Positions 10,086 to 19,275 of a stretch of DNA of 64,000 bases are shown piece by piece (position 1 is the first letter of the stretch; every line of letters starts with the position of its first letter). Below the pieces are notes generated by a model that did not search any database, had not been told where the DNA came from, and was given only the letters and a program-made list of their open reading frames with translations. The stretch is from Leptolyngbya sp. PCC 6406 (GTDB lineage Bacteria; Cyanobacteriota; Cyanobacteriia; Phormidesmidales; Phormidesmidaceae). The translations under genes and the position numbers were made by a program. Location of the stretch: NCBI RefSeq assembly GCF_000332095.2, contig NZ_KI913949.1, positions 4,736,769 through 4,800,768 on the forward strand, written 5' to 3'.

Positions 10086-10617
10086 ATACGGGTCCAGATA
10101 CTGCCAGCCTTTTCATCAACGATCCAAGAACGTACCCCCCAGGGCAGCAGCGTAATCAGCCTTAGAGGGTGTCTGAGAAGTCGAGTATGGGTGCTGAAAC
10201 CCTTATTCTTTCGTCATGCACCAGTACTCATAACCCTAATTCTTTCGTAGGCAACTACCCTTTTCAGATACCCTCTAAGGGATTATTTCCGAGATGGAAT
10301 ACACCCGGAGCCAGATTTCTTCTGTCCCTGCCTCACTTCAGCAAAAATTTCTCCGCATCCCACAGTAAAATTCAGGACAGAGTCCGTCAGATTAATCAGG
10401 AAGCAAGACCAGCCAGAGCGTAGATCTAGGTAAGCCAGGGTTGCATGCAATCCGACAGGTCAGCAGACTGAAGGACATCGGCAAGGATTATGACGGTTGC
10501 CCCCGTCGCTATCCTGATCCACAGGTCTAGACAACGTTTACCCTGAAACCTGCCGTAATACTTGCTACTCAGGGCAAAACTCTCCTCTATTATGGTCGCA
10601 GTGTAAAGGAACAGTTC
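10086..10617. other. Intergenic region carrying a MITE
   Basis: 532 bp without a credible gene. The MITE at 10160-10280 is described separately. The remainder (10281-10617) is AT-richer and presumably contains the promoter of the zinc-ribbon FHA gene. A short frame overlapping the MITE is not supported. Confidence 0.5.
10160..10280. mobile_element. MITE with 21-bp terminal inverted repeats
   Basis: The 121-bp element begins with CCTTAGAGGGTGTCTGAGAA and ends with its near-perfect inverse (two mismatches in 21 bp). Inside are two direct copies of CCCTWATTCTTTCGT. No coding capacity, so it would depend on a transposase elsewhere. The parent insertion sequence is not in this window. Confidence 0.75.
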
Positions 10618-11415
10618 ATGATCGTTTGCCCGAACTGTAACCATCCCAACCCAGACGGTGCCGTCCAGTGTGAGGCTTGCTATACGCCCCTACCCACTCT
10701 GGAATCCTGTCCAGGGTGCGGGGCTCCAGTACAGAGTGATGCTAGTTTCTGTGGCCAGTGCGGGTTTGACCTGCGCTCCGCTGCCCCCACCCCTGATAAA
10801 GCCGGGGATGACACCCTAGGGGGAGAGGAATACGCAGTCTCGACCCCAGAGATTCCTCCCTTGAGCCCGCCTGATCCCTTAATTGCGCCTGAACCCATTG
10901 CCCCAGAGCCCATTTCTGGTCCCCCTGTAGGATCCTTACCCGAAGAATCCTCAGAGGCCGAGACATCTCCGCTGGCGACGATCCCAGCATCATCCCCTCC
11001 CTTGGCTGCAACCTCCGCCGTTGCTCCCCTATCCCCTCCTGCCCCCCGAGTGTCGGGAGACGCGGTAGGGGCCACCCAAATTCAGGTAAACCAGGCTAAG
11101 CTGATGCACGTTCAAACGAACAGTTTGATCGAGTTGTCCCCCCAGTTGGCCCTGATCCGCATTGGCAAGCCCAACGATCGATTCCCACCTGACATTGATG
11201 TTGCCGGTTTTCCTAACTCAGAAATTGTGTCTCGCGCCCATGCCCAACTGCGGGTAGAGGGAGATGTTTACTATATTGAGGATGTCGGGAGTTCCAACGG
11301 CACCTACGTCAACAATATGCCGCTACCCTACGGAAATCGTCACCGTTTGCGGCCAGGAGATCGCATTGGTCTGGGAAAGGGTGACAAGGTCACCTTTATA
11401 TTCCAATCCCCTTAG
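10618..11415 (+). CDS. Zinc-ribbon and FHA-domain protein
   Basis: 265 residues. The N-terminus has two CxxC zinc-ribbon pairs (CPNC...CEAC and CPGC...CGQC, residues 3-43). A Pro/Glu/Ser-rich linker runs to about 150. A C-terminal FHA domain (about 170-255) has the phosphothreonine-binding blocks VSRAHAQLR and DVGSSNGTYVNN. FHA domains read Ser/Thr phosphorylation. The gene is followed within 60 bp by a second FHA gene, so the pair probably acts in one phospho-signalling pathway. No kinase lies nearby. Partner unknown. Confidence 0.85.
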   Translation: MIVCPNCNHPNPDGAVQCEACYTPLPTLESCPGCGAPVQSDASFCGQCGFDLRSAAPTPDKAGDDTLGGEEYAVSTPEIPPLSPPDPLIAPEPIAPEPISGPPVGSLPEESSEAETSPLATIPASSPPLAATSAVAPLSPPAPRVSGDAVGATQIQVNQAKLMHVQTNSLIELSPQLALIRIGKPNDRFPPDIDVAGFPNSEIVSRAHAQLRVEGDVYYIEDVGSSNGTYVNNMPLPYGNRHRLRPGDRIGLGKGDKVTFIFQSP

Positions 11416-11472
11416 CTATCTTGGTGCTGAAAGTCGTGCGTTTGTTTTGCCACTGTTCACTCCGGCAATTGG

Positions 11473-11979
11473 TTGAGTAATGTGATTACCCTATCCCTTC
11501 TGCATCCCCTAAATAAGAATCCGGTTCAGCACTGGAGCTTCGATGAAGACTCGGTTATTCGCATTGGGCGGTCTACCGACAACAATGTAGTGCTCTACAG
11601 TGCCGTCGTGTCCCGCCACCACGTTGAGGTAAGACGGGGTGACAAGGGTTGGGAAATTGTCAACTTAGGGACAAACGGCACCTATCTAGATGGCAAGCGG
11701 GTCACCCAAGTCCCTGTTAAGGATGGCATTATCATTCGCTTAGCCCGCTCTGGCCCCAATATCCAGATCAATACGGGGGCGGATGGACGCGAAGCGGTAC
11801 AAGCTCTGATGCGTCTCAAGGCCAATGCCGAAGCCCATGTGGCCCATGCCGCTAGTACCAGCGCTTTCACCAAGGAAACAGACATTCATCCCGGCTCAGA
11901 AACCCTGACTTCCTCTGGAATCGCTGACGATGACAATGAGATTACCTCGGGGAATTCAGCCGCCCATCCCACTAGGTAA
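11473..11979 (+). CDS. FHA-domain protein
   Basis: 168 residues. The FHA domain fills residues 20-95, with RIGRSTDNNVVL, VSRHHVEVR and NLGTNGTYLDGKRV, all the expected ligand-contact blocks. The C-terminal 70 residues are low complexity and probably disordered. The frame opens with TTG at 11473; GTG at 11482 is an alternative start. Same orientation and spacing suggest an operon with the upstream FHA gene. Confidence 0.8.
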   Translation: MSNVITLSLLHPLNKNPVQHWSFDEDSVIRIGRSTDNNVVLYSAVVSRHHVEVRRGDKGWEIVNLGTNGTYLDGKRVTQVPVKDGIIIRLARSGPNIQINTGADGREAVQALMRLKANAEAHVAHAASTSAFTKETDIHPGSETLTSSGIADDDNEITSGNSAAHPTR

Positions 11980-12220
11980 GCTCAGACCATGTAGGCTCAG
12001 GGGACTCCAGCAGTATCCGGCAACCCCATCAAACCCTTGATATATTCTGGCTAAACGGGGTATTGGGCTGGGTTCTTAGGACTCCTACCCAGGAGGAATA
12101 TCACTGACTATGGGCGGCTATCGAAAGCTTTAAGAGGCGGTGAGGCAAGGTTAATGGGTAGCTTTGCCCTCGAAAACCAGTATTACTGGGTTGCATCATT
12201 GCCTATCTAAGGAGAAACCC

Positions 12221-12913
12221 ATGGCTCGGGGAGATCAGGTTTATTCCATGCGAGAGTTAATGGGCTTGTCTAGGGCCTATGAGCACCACGGCATTGACTG
12301 TGGAGATGGCACCATTATTCACTATCGCAAGACGGGCACTGCCACCATTGCCCGTACCTCTCTGGACTTTTTTGCTCAGGGACAGCGTGTATTTGTCAAA
12401 GCCGTGTCAGTATCCTACTTGCCGGATATCGTTGTGCAACGGGCCGAGAGTCGCCTAAATGAGCAGCGCTACGATCTACTCACCAATAACTGTGAGCATT
12501 TCGCCACCTGGTGCAAAACCGGGCGCAGTGAAAGTGAGCAGTTGGCAGGATTTGGCCTCAATTTGAATCAGCGGCAACTGCCGGAACTTCGTCGATTGAT
12601 CGAAGGCACGGCCCGCAATCGCGCTCCAGAAGAGGCGATTACCCTGTTCCAGAAAGCGCTGGGGGATATTGCCACTGCTCATCAGAGTCTTCAGCGTCAG
12701 TACCAACGGGCTCAGCAGGATATTGACACCTGGCAGCGGGTGGCAGAGGTGGCCTTGGCCCGCGATCGCGAAGATCTCGCCCGCGCTGCCCTCCAGCGGA
12801 AGATGGAGGCCAAGCGCAAACGCACCACCTTGACTCAGCAACTGGCGGAACTGGTGGAAGTCCAACTCAGCCTAGAGCAAAATCGCCGCTGGTCCCAGCA
12901 GCATTTGGGGTGA
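12221..12913 (+). CDS. LRAT-domain (NlpC/P60-like) protein
   Basis: 230 residues. The N-terminal half is an LRAT-type papain-like fold: catalytic Cys in the NNCEHFATWC block (about residues 89-98) and upstream His in YEHHGIDCGDG (about 20-30). The C-terminal half is a long charged coiled coil (about 130-225). LRAT-like enzymes move acyl groups between lipids or to amines; the substrate here is unknown. I chose the ATG at 12221, preceded by AAGGAG; the frame extends further upstream without a good start. Confidence 0.82.
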   Translation: MARGDQVYSMRELMGLSRAYEHHGIDCGDGTIIHYRKTGTATIARTSLDFFAQGQRVFVKAVSVSYLPDIVVQRAESRLNEQRYDLLTNNCEHFATWCKTGRSESEQLAGFGLNLNQRQLPELRRLIEGTARNRAPEEAITLFQKALGDIATAHQSLQRQYQRAQQDIDTWQRVAEVALARDREDLARAALQRKMEAKRKRTTLTQQLAELVEVQLSLEQNRRWSQQHLG

Positions 12914-13040
12914 GCCAGAGCGTAGGGTACTTCTGTTATTGGAATACATGGGTTACTGGGATGTATTGAGATGGCTCCCTTGACGGCCAGTTCATCCCCC
13001 AGTATCCTCAAACCTCCACACCCTATACCCCCCTAACCTC

Positions 13041-14033
13041 GTGTCTGTTATTCCTGCTGCTGCTGGGTCTCGCCGCTATGCCATCCTCGGCACAGGTGCA
13101 ATCGGCGGATACTATGGAGCCTGCCTACAACGGAGTGGGGCCGAGGTGCATTATCTGCTGCACCGAGACTATGACCATGTCCAGTCCTTGGGGCTCCGAA
13201 TTGACTCGGTCAAGGGGAGCTTTGTGCTGCCCCAGGTCAATGCCTATCGTCAGGTGGAGGCTATGCCCCCAGTGGATGTGGTGCTGATAGGACTAAAAAC
13301 GACCCAAAATAGCCTCCTGAGAACCCTGCTGCCACCCCTCCTGGGACCGGAGACGGTGGTGCTGACGCTTCAGAACGGTCTTGCTGTGGAATCTGCGATC
13401 GCACCCCTGACCCAAGGACACCCCGTTCTGGGGGGCCTGTGCTTTATCTGCTCCAACAAGGTAGGACCGGGTCATATTCACCATCTGGACTATGGCAATG
13501 TCCTCCTAGGCCGCTATGACCCCCAAGATCAACCAGGGGGGCTGTCCCCGTTGCTAACTGCGATCGCGGCAGATTTCCAAACAGCGGGGATTGCCGCCGA
13601 GGTGACCCCAGACCTGTACATGGCCCGCTGGCGCAAACTGGTGTGGAATATTCCCTTCAACGCCCTCTCGGTAGTCCTAGACGCCACCACCGATGCCATG
13701 GTAAACGACCCCAACATCGCCCATCTCATCGAAGCATTGATGGGGGAAGTTCTGGAGGCCGCCGCCGCCTGGGGTGAGCAGGCGACCCCAGGCCAAGGAC
13801 GAGCTTTGCCACGAGGTCTGGTGGCCGAAATGATGGACCACACTCGCGCCATGAAACCCTATCGCACCAGTATGAAAATCGACTACGACGAGGGTCGCCC
13901 CCTAGAAGTTGAGGCAATTTTAGGTGCCCCTGTAAGCGCAGCCCAATCCGCAGGGGTGGCAGTGCCTCGCATTGAAATGCTATATCACCAAGTCAAGGCA
14001 CTGGATCGCCGTAGTTGCCTACGCAGGCGTTAG
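13041..14033 (+). CDS. panE: 2-dehydropantoate 2-reductase (ketopantoate reductase) family protein
   Basis: 330 residues. An N-terminal Rossmann fold begins ILGTGAIGGYYG (residues 16-27), and the C-terminal helical domain contains KLVWNIPFNAL, the usual catalytic-Lys region. The family reduces ketopantoate with NADPH in pantothenate (coenzyme A) synthesis. PanE homologues are often paralogous, so the exact substrate is not certain. GTG start at 13041. Confidence 0.82.
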   Translation: MSVIPAAAGSRRYAILGTGAIGGYYGACLQRSGAEVHYLLHRDYDHVQSLGLRIDSVKGSFVLPQVNAYRQVEAMPPVDVVLIGLKTTQNSLLRTLLPPLLGPETVVLTLQNGLAVESAIAPLTQGHPVLGGLCFICSNKVGPGHIHHLDYGNVLLGRYDPQDQPGGLSPLLTAIAADFQTAGIAAEVTPDLYMARWRKLVWNIPFNALSVVLDATTDAMVNDPNIAHLIEALMGEVLEAAAAWGEQATPGQGRALPRGLVAEMMDHTRAMKPYRTSMKIDYDEGRPLEVEAILGAPVSAAQSAGVAVPRIEMLYHQVKALDRRSCLRRR

Positions 14034-14057
14034 ATCATTTCCGAAAAATATCTTCCC

Positions 14058-14262
14058 AACGTCAATTCGGTATCAGCGCTGTCACCCCGCCGGAAATTCA
14101 AAATTCCCGGCTAACAGGCTCTAGTTCATTTTTAATGGCCATTAAAAATGGACTGGGAGCTGGCTGGGGATAGGGGGGCTAGTCCGTTTTAACGGACTTC
14201 TGCTATGAGCCAGGGCAATTTATTCCCTGGCGGATGGGCAGCGAAGCTTAAGTTGAACTCAG
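14058..14262 (+). repeat. 205-bp multi-hairpin repeat, copy A
   Basis: First of three near-identical copies (others at 41486-41691, inverted, and 48822-49026). Internal hairpins in order: CCCGG-type arms around GAATTCAAAATTC; a long palindrome centred on TTAATGGCCATTAA; AGTCCGTTTTAACGGACT; and CAGGG...CCCTG around AATTTATT. No coding capacity. It fills most of the 337-bp gap between panE and thf1. Confidence 0.9.
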
Positions 14263-14370
14263 GTCTTGCCAAATAATAGGCAGCGCCCACTCTACAGCAT
14301 TGGTAATCTTGGGGATGAAGCTGGAATTATCTTTCCTGGAAATATCCCCAATCTGTTTTACACAAACCCC

Positions 14371-15126
14371 TTATGGTTTAGAGTCGTCACCGTTACCATT
14401 GCTAGCCTCTCCAGAGGGAGTCACCACCGCATCATTTGGCAGCGAAGCCGCATCAGCCTTAGCCTTAGCCCGCTCCTCGCGTTTTTTGCGGTCAGCAGCC
14501 AGAATATCCGCCATTACGATCTTGGCCTGCTCCATCTTGGTGAGGTTACTGCGGTAAAGCTCCACATCCTTTTGCAGCTTGTCAAAGGACAGGGGCAAAC
14601 TTTCGGCAACCGCCTTGAGCAGTTCCATCAGCTTTTCCTTGTCCTTGAGGATCTCGGCGTCTACGGTCTCGATCAGGGTATAGAGGCCAATGGCGAAAGC
14701 ACGGCTGTACTTGAAACGGTCGCGATCAGCAATGCCCTGCAATACCCCCTTAAGGAGGTCAGCCCCTTCAGCAGAACGGCTAATTAAGATAGCTTTGAGG
14801 GCATCCAGAGAACGGCCTGACACCTCCGCTACCATGACTTCAGCATCTCGACGATACTGGTCTGCCGTGCCCGCGTTGGCCTGACATAGGGCCGCAAAAA
14901 TCGAAGCCTCATCTGCCTCAGGGCGGTATCCTGCCATAAAGCGATCGAAGGTAGTCACAATCCCCAAGGCGTAGACCGGATCGTAAACAAAGTCTTCGTT
15001 AACTCGCAGCAGATGCATTTCTACCATCAGTTCCTCTATCACGCGGCGGTAGACCGAGGCGATGGGGCGATTGTGATAGCTATAGAAAGCTCGTTTAGTA
15101 TCGGAAACCGTGGGGACGTTAGTCAC
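14371..15126 (-). CDS. thf1: Thylakoid formation protein 1 / photosystem II biogenesis protein Psb29
   Basis: 251 residues, start GTG at 15126. The N-terminal block TVSDTKRAFYSYHNRPI and the acidic helical body identify the THF1/Psb29 family, which associates with FtsH proteases and is needed for photosystem II repair and thylakoid organisation. The C-terminus is a charged, Lys/Ala-rich tail, typical of the family. Divergent from the CpcT-like gene at 15268. Confidence 0.93.
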   Translation of the reverse strand: MTNVPTVSDTKRAFYSYHNRPIASVYRRVIEELMVEMHLLRVNEDFVYDPVYALGIVTTFDRFMAGYRPEADEASIFAALCQANAGTADQYRRDAEVMVAEVSGRSLDALKAILISRSAEGADLLKGVLQGIADRDRFKYSRAFAIGLYTLIETVDAEILKDKEKLMELLKAVAESLPLSFDKLQKDVELYRSNLTKMEQAKIVMADILAADRKKREERAKAKADAASLPNDAVVTPSGEASNGNGDDSKP

Positions 15127-15267
15127 AGAGCGACGCTCGAAGAATGCATTAGCTCCATTCTCGCCTCAAGTAGACCCTTTGCCAAGGTTGGACGCCATGG
15201 TATCCACAGTAGTCGGGATCAAATCCCCCGGTAGTATGGAGGAATTACCCCTATCTCCCTGTCACCC

Positions 15268-15894
15268 GTGGCTACCGATCTCATTCATTTAGCACAATGT
15301 CTCGCCGGGGAGTTCACCAACAAGCCGCAGGCACTGGCCGAACCCATCTGGTTTGTGCAACTGAAACTGTGGATTCGCCCCGTACCCCAGCTTTCCAGCA
15401 CAGAGCACGTTACTTTTTTCTTGGAACAGGCCAGCATGGCCTATGATCAACCACCCTATCGTCAGCGGTTGCTACAGCTAGCGTCACAGCAGGGAAATCT
15501 TACCGCCACCTATTCAGCCCTCAAGGATCCTAAATCTTGGCAGGGAGCCGCCCAAAACCCAGACCGCCTGGGCACCCTCACCGATCAGGATCTCATGGCC
15601 CTGACGGGCAGCACTCTCTCGGTAGTTCATCCAGAAAACTCTCACGGAGAAACCTTTATCGCCCGTCACTTCCCAGGAGAACGATGCCAATTCCAAGTGG
15701 ATGGACAGGCACGGGAGGTAGAGCTAGGCTTTGACGCGATCTCTGGAACTGGGACAGCCCAGTCCCCTGACCAGTTTTACATGTACGATCGCGGCTACGA
15801 CGCGACCCAAGACAAATACACTTGGGGCGCTCTCCATGGCCCCTTCAAACTACAAAAACAGAAGGACTTTAGCACCGAAATCATCTCAGCCTAA
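15268..15894 (+). CDS. CpcT/CpeT-family bilin lyase-like protein
   Basis: 208 residues, GTG start. It resembles the cpcT product at 36322-36915: shared blocks include the N-terminal LAxxxAGEFTN(K)PQA, the FFLEQAxMAY segment, RLGTLTDQDLMALTG and the C-terminal DRGYDxxxDKYTWGALHGPF. CpcT attaches phycocyanobilin to Cys155 of CpcB; paralogues of the family serve other cysteines or have no proven lyase role. It lies apart from the phycobilisome locus, divergent from thf1 with only 141 bp between starts. Exact substrate unknown. Confidence 0.8.
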   Translation: MATDLIHLAQCLAGEFTNKPQALAEPIWFVQLKLWIRPVPQLSSTEHVTFFLEQASMAYDQPPYRQRLLQLASQQGNLTATYSALKDPKSWQGAAQNPDRLGTLTDQDLMALTGSTLSVVHPENSHGETFIARHFPGERCQFQVDGQAREVELGFDAISGTGTAQSPDQFYMYDRGYDATQDKYTWGALHGPFKLQKQKDFSTEIISA

Positions 15895-16070
15895 TCAAGG
15901 CCGGCACGCATCGGCTAAGCCTTTCTTGAATGCCGTTAGGCTATACAGTCCCCCTCTCCCCCCTATGCCCTACAGGCAGGCCAAGCCAATGGCAAGCTCA
16001 GGGATCTGGGAAAGGGGAAGGCCGGACAAGACTTATGCGGTCAGCCAGAAGCTTTCGTGACGGTCAGGTT

Positions 16071-17333
16071 CTAATCGGTGAATTTGAGGCGGCGGCGGTA
16101 GTTGGTCACCGACTCTACAATCCCTAGGGCAATGAAGTTGGTTAGTAGCGCCGATCGCCCATAGCTGACCCAGGGTAGGGGAATGCCGGTAACTGGCGCT
16201 AGGCCAATAGTCATACCAATGTTAATCACGACCTGAAAGAGCACCATAGACAACACCCCGATGGTCAGCAGAGAGCCGAAGTTGTCCTTGGCATTTTGGG
16301 CAATGATGACGAGGCGTAGACACACCAGCCAAAAGGCGGCGATAGTTGCGATCGCACCCACAAAGCCCCATTCCTCACCGATAGCCGAGAAAATAAAGTC
16401 CGTATGCTGCTCTGGGATAAAGTTCAACTGGGTTTGGGTGCCTTCGTGAAGCCCCCGGCCAAACAATTGACCCGCACCAATAGCAATACGAGACTGAATC
16501 AAGTGATAGCCACCCCCCAAAGGATCCTTGTCCGGATCGAGAAATAGGGTGAGTCGGTCCTTTTGGTAATCCTTAAGCAGGTTCCAAAACAACTCCCCGA
16601 GTTTGCCAGAAACCAAATTGATCGCCGTCGCCACCACCGTACTCAGGAGCCGCCAGGGCAAAGTCATCCAGGCAACGATCCCCATGCCGATAGACCATGT
16701 CAGCCAAATGGGCACCGAAAAATAGAACATAATGGCTGCCACTAGGGGCGACACAATGAGCACCAGCCACCCTGGATTCACATTGGCCCAATACAGCATT
16801 CCTAGAGTAATAGCCCCAAATACCAAGGACGTTCCCAAGTCGGGCTGGATAAACACCAGTCCCCAAGGCACTGAAATCACCGCCAAAGCCCGCAAAATTC
16901 CCCACAGGGTAGTGCCCCCCGGCGCTTGCAGCATCGCGGCCAGGGTAATAATGACTCCGACCTTGGCAAATTCCGAAGGCTGGACATAAAAGCCAAAGAC
17001 GTTAATCCAGCGTTGTGCCCCCAGACCACTAGTGCCCAGAAAGATAACAGTGATCAAGGAGGCATTCACCAGGAGGTAAATAGGCCATTGCCATGCCAGC
17101 AAGGTTTCATACCGGAAGCGACACAGCCCCACGGCTATGATCAGACCAACAACCCCCATGAGCAAATGATTCCACCCAAAGGCAGTTTGCTCCAAATTGA
17201 TTTGAGTGCTGGCGATTACCACGCTCGCGAACACCATTAGGATCGTTGGCAGGGACAGAAGTAACCAGTCCACCTGTTGCCAGCCCTGAAACCAGCGTTT
17301 CCAACGACTACGGGTACGCAAAGAAAAGGTCAT
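16071..17333 (-). CDS. rodA: Peptidoglycan glycosyltransferase RodA
   Basis: 420 residues with about ten membrane segments. SEDS-family motifs are clear: IQPDLGTSLV (about 160-170) and GLAPVTGIPLPWVSYG near the C-terminus. RodA polymerises lateral-wall peptidoglycan with a class B PBP partner. The start codon overlaps the mrp stop by four bases (ATGA type), so the two genes are translationally coupled. It is RodA rather than FtsW by overall sequence; the distinction is by recognition only. Confidence 0.9.
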   Translation of the reverse strand: MTFSLRTRSRWKRWFQGWQQVDWLLLSLPTILMVFASVVIASTQINLEQTAFGWNHLLMGVVGLIIAVGLCRFRYETLLAWQWPIYLLVNASLITVIFLGTSGLGAQRWINVFGFYVQPSEFAKVGVIITLAAMLQAPGGTTLWGILRALAVISVPWGLVFIQPDLGTSLVFGAITLGMLYWANVNPGWLVLIVSPLVAAIMFYFSVPIWLTWSIGMGIVAWMTLPWRLLSTVVATAINLVSGKLGELFWNLLKDYQKDRLTLFLDPDKDPLGGGYHLIQSRIAIGAGQLFGRGLHEGTQTQLNFIPEQHTDFIFSAIGEEWGFVGAIATIAAFWLVCLRLVIIAQNAKDNFGSLLTIGVLSMVLFQVVINIGMTIGLAPVTGIPLPWVSYGRSALLTNFIALGIVESVTNYRRRLKFTD

Positions 17334-18403
17334 GCTGTCAAAGCCGCAACAGAAATGCGGGCGGCAACGTTTTGGGCAATGATGCGTAGAGCTTGGGCCG
17401 ATGCCGACTCAGGATGCTCCACAACAATAGGTAAGCCGCGATCGCCCCCTTCGCGCACGGTCATTTCTAGGGGAACGCAGCCCAGCAAGGGCACATCCAA
17501 TTCCTTTGCCGTCCTTTCCCCACCACCGGAACCGAAGATGTCGTAGGTGATGTCAGGACGATCGGGGGGAATGAAATAACTCATGTTTTCCACAATGCCC
17601 AGCACCGGTACCTGGAGCTGCTGAAACATCCTCAACCCCCGGCGGGCGTCAGATAGGGCCACGGACTGGGGCGTAGTGACAATGACGGCCCCCGCCATGG
17701 GGACGGCCTGAGCCAGGGTAAGCTGGGCATCCCCCGTACCAGGGGGCATGTCCACCACAAGGTAGTCGAGGTCGCCCCACTGTACTTGGTACAAAAACTG
17801 ACGAATGATACCGTTGAGCATCGGTCCCCGCCAGATGACAGGCTGATCGCGATCGATCAAAAAGCCCATAGACACCATTTTGACGCCGTGGTTAAAGGCG
17901 GGTTCTAGCTCTTCCCCCTGAGGGCCTGGGCGCACCGTCATCCCTGCTCCCTCTAGACCGAGCATGGTGGGCACATTCGGTCCGTAGATATCAGCATCAA
18001 TCAATCCCACCTTGGCCCCGGCTTGAGCCAGGGCAACGGCGATATTAACGGCGACGGTGCTTTTACCCACCCCCCCCTTGCCACTGGACACGGCGAAGAT
18101 ATTTTTGACGCCACTAATTCCTTGGCGATCAGGGATGGCCTTTTGTTGAGGGGTTTCAGCAGTCACCTCTACCGCAACAGATTGAACTCCCGGCAAGGTT
18201 TTCACGGCCTTTTCGCAGTCCTCTACGATGAACTCACGAAGGGGACAGGCGGGGGTGGTCAGGACTAGGGTGAACTGGACATCACCATCCTTGACCGCTA
18301 CGTTGCGGATCATATTCAGCTCTACCAAGCTTTTTTGGAGTTCTGGATCCTGCACTGGGCGCAGGACCTCTAGAACTGCCGAGGCGTCCAGGGTCAAGGT
18401 CAT
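17330..18403 (-). CDS. mrp: Mrp/ApbC-type iron-sulfur carrier ATPase
   Basis: 357 residues. N-terminal MIP18/DUF59 domain (about 1-90), then a P-loop ATPase with the deviant Walker A SSGKGGVGKST (about 106-116) and DADIYGPNVP. The family transfers Fe-S clusters to apoproteins. The CxxC pair found in many homologues after ENMSYF is absent here: the stretch reads FIPPDRPDITYDIFGSGGGE, as I recall for other cyanobacterial Mrp proteins. Co-transcribed with rodA. Confidence 0.92.
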   Translation of the reverse strand: MTLTLDASAVLEVLRPVQDPELQKSLVELNMIRNVAVKDGDVQFTLVLTTPACPLREFIVEDCEKAVKTLPGVQSVAVEVTAETPQQKAIPDRQGISGVKNIFAVSSGKGGVGKSTVAVNIAVALAQAGAKVGLIDADIYGPNVPTMLGLEGAGMTVRPGPQGEELEPAFNHGVKMVSMGFLIDRDQPVIWRGPMLNGIIRQFLYQVQWGDLDYLVVDMPPGTGDAQLTLAQAVPMAGAVIVTTPQSVALSDARRGLRMFQQLQVPVLGIVENMSYFIPPDRPDITYDIFGSGGGERTAKELDVPLLGCVPLEMTVREGGDRGLPIVVEHPESASAQALRIIAQNVAARISVAALTA

Positions 18404-18735
18404 AGGTGGGGGATTAGGCTTTTATGAGGACAGAACTGGGCTCTTAGCCATCGCGATGATCAGAGACTGGCCCCAAGAGGCCATCGCGGCTAGACCCCAA
18501 AAGTCCATCTTAGAATGTTCCAGCTAAATACCTATCCGGGATCTCCTGTCTCGACTCTAAATTTAGATCCGATTAGATCCCAAAACTTAGATCCCAAAAC
18601 CTTAGATCCCAAGGCGTAAATCAGCCCCAGCGATACCCTTGGCTCCACTCAGGGGATGATTTTTAGATGGAATATTCTATGAAAAGGCTCAATAGCCCCC
18701 ATTTGGGGCAACCTTCCTGACTTCAAACCCTTGAT
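18404..18735. other. Intergenic region with a HIP1-nested palindrome and short AT-rich repeats
   Basis: 332 bp upstream of mrp without a gene. Contains the only intergenic copy of the HIP1-nested palindromic element (18453-18487). Four degenerate TTAGATCC-type repeats follow at about 18559-18615, two of them continuing CCAAAAC. The region presumably contains the mrp-rodA promoter. Confidence 0.6.
18453..18487 (+). repeat. HIP1-nested palindromic element, copy 1 (intergenic)
   Basis: 35 bp: outer arms GCGAT and ATCGC, inner hairpin 1 GATC-AGA-GACT (weakened), inner hairpin 2 GGCCC-CAAG-AGGCC (one mismatch). The only copy outside a gene, and it carries more stem mismatches than most coding copies. 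Confidence 0.85.
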
Positions 18736-19275
18736 CTACCATGCCTCAGAGCTAGATCGCTTGGGCCGGAGTGCTTTTGGGGCTGCCTGCTCAGCGGCAG
18801 TTGCGATCGCAGCAGCAACCTGAGCCGCATAGGGCTTCAAAATAGACCAGACCAGGGGCGACAGCCACCCCCGTAGGGTAATGGAATAGGAGACCTGAGT
18901 GCCCCACATTGTCGATTCCAGCCGATAAATAACCCGTTCTTCTAGCCCTGGTATGGGAAAGAGACGAATGCTGAGCAGTTCTTGGGGGGATACCCGCTCA
19001 ACAAAAATATTGATCGGGATAGGCACCCAACGGGGCATCACGCGATAGATCAGACCCGGTTTCGCCGTAAGCCCCTGGGGCGCATTAGTACTCGTGATCA
19101 GGGGGTGCCAAGACATATCCGCCAAATTGATCAGAGTTTGCCACAAGGTTTCCACCGAGGCCGTACTGATGGCCTGATACCGTCGTTCAAGGTGGCGAGT
19201 GGGACCAAACCGCCGTAGTTTCCAGCGACAGGCGCGCAGGATTCGAGTCACAGGACTAATCCAGGGAAGGCTCAT
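18736..19275 (-). CDS. SRPBCC (START/polyketide cyclase-like) family protein
   Basis: 179 residues. The region ISTASVETLWQTLINLADMSWHPLI (split here by description) has the start of an SRPBCC lipid-binding fold, followed by alternating strands and a long C-terminal amphipathic helix. No catalytic motif is visible and the ligand is unknown. Stands alone, convergent with nothing, upstream of the hemF region on the opposite strand. Confidence 0.7.
   Translation of the reverse strand: MSLPWISPVTRILRACRWKLRRFGPTRHLERRYQAISTASVETLWQTLINLADMSWHPLITSTNAPQGLTAKPGLIYRVMPRWVPIPINIFVERVSPQELLSIRLFPIPGLEERVIYRLESTMWGTQVSYSITLRGWLSPLVWSILKPYAAQVAAAIATAAEQAAPKALRPKRSSSEAW

Noticed and set aside
10169-10423. 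Frame of 84 codons in the pgl downstream gap
   Set aside because: It lies mostly in the MITE at 10160-10280 and has no ribosome binding site or recognisable motif.
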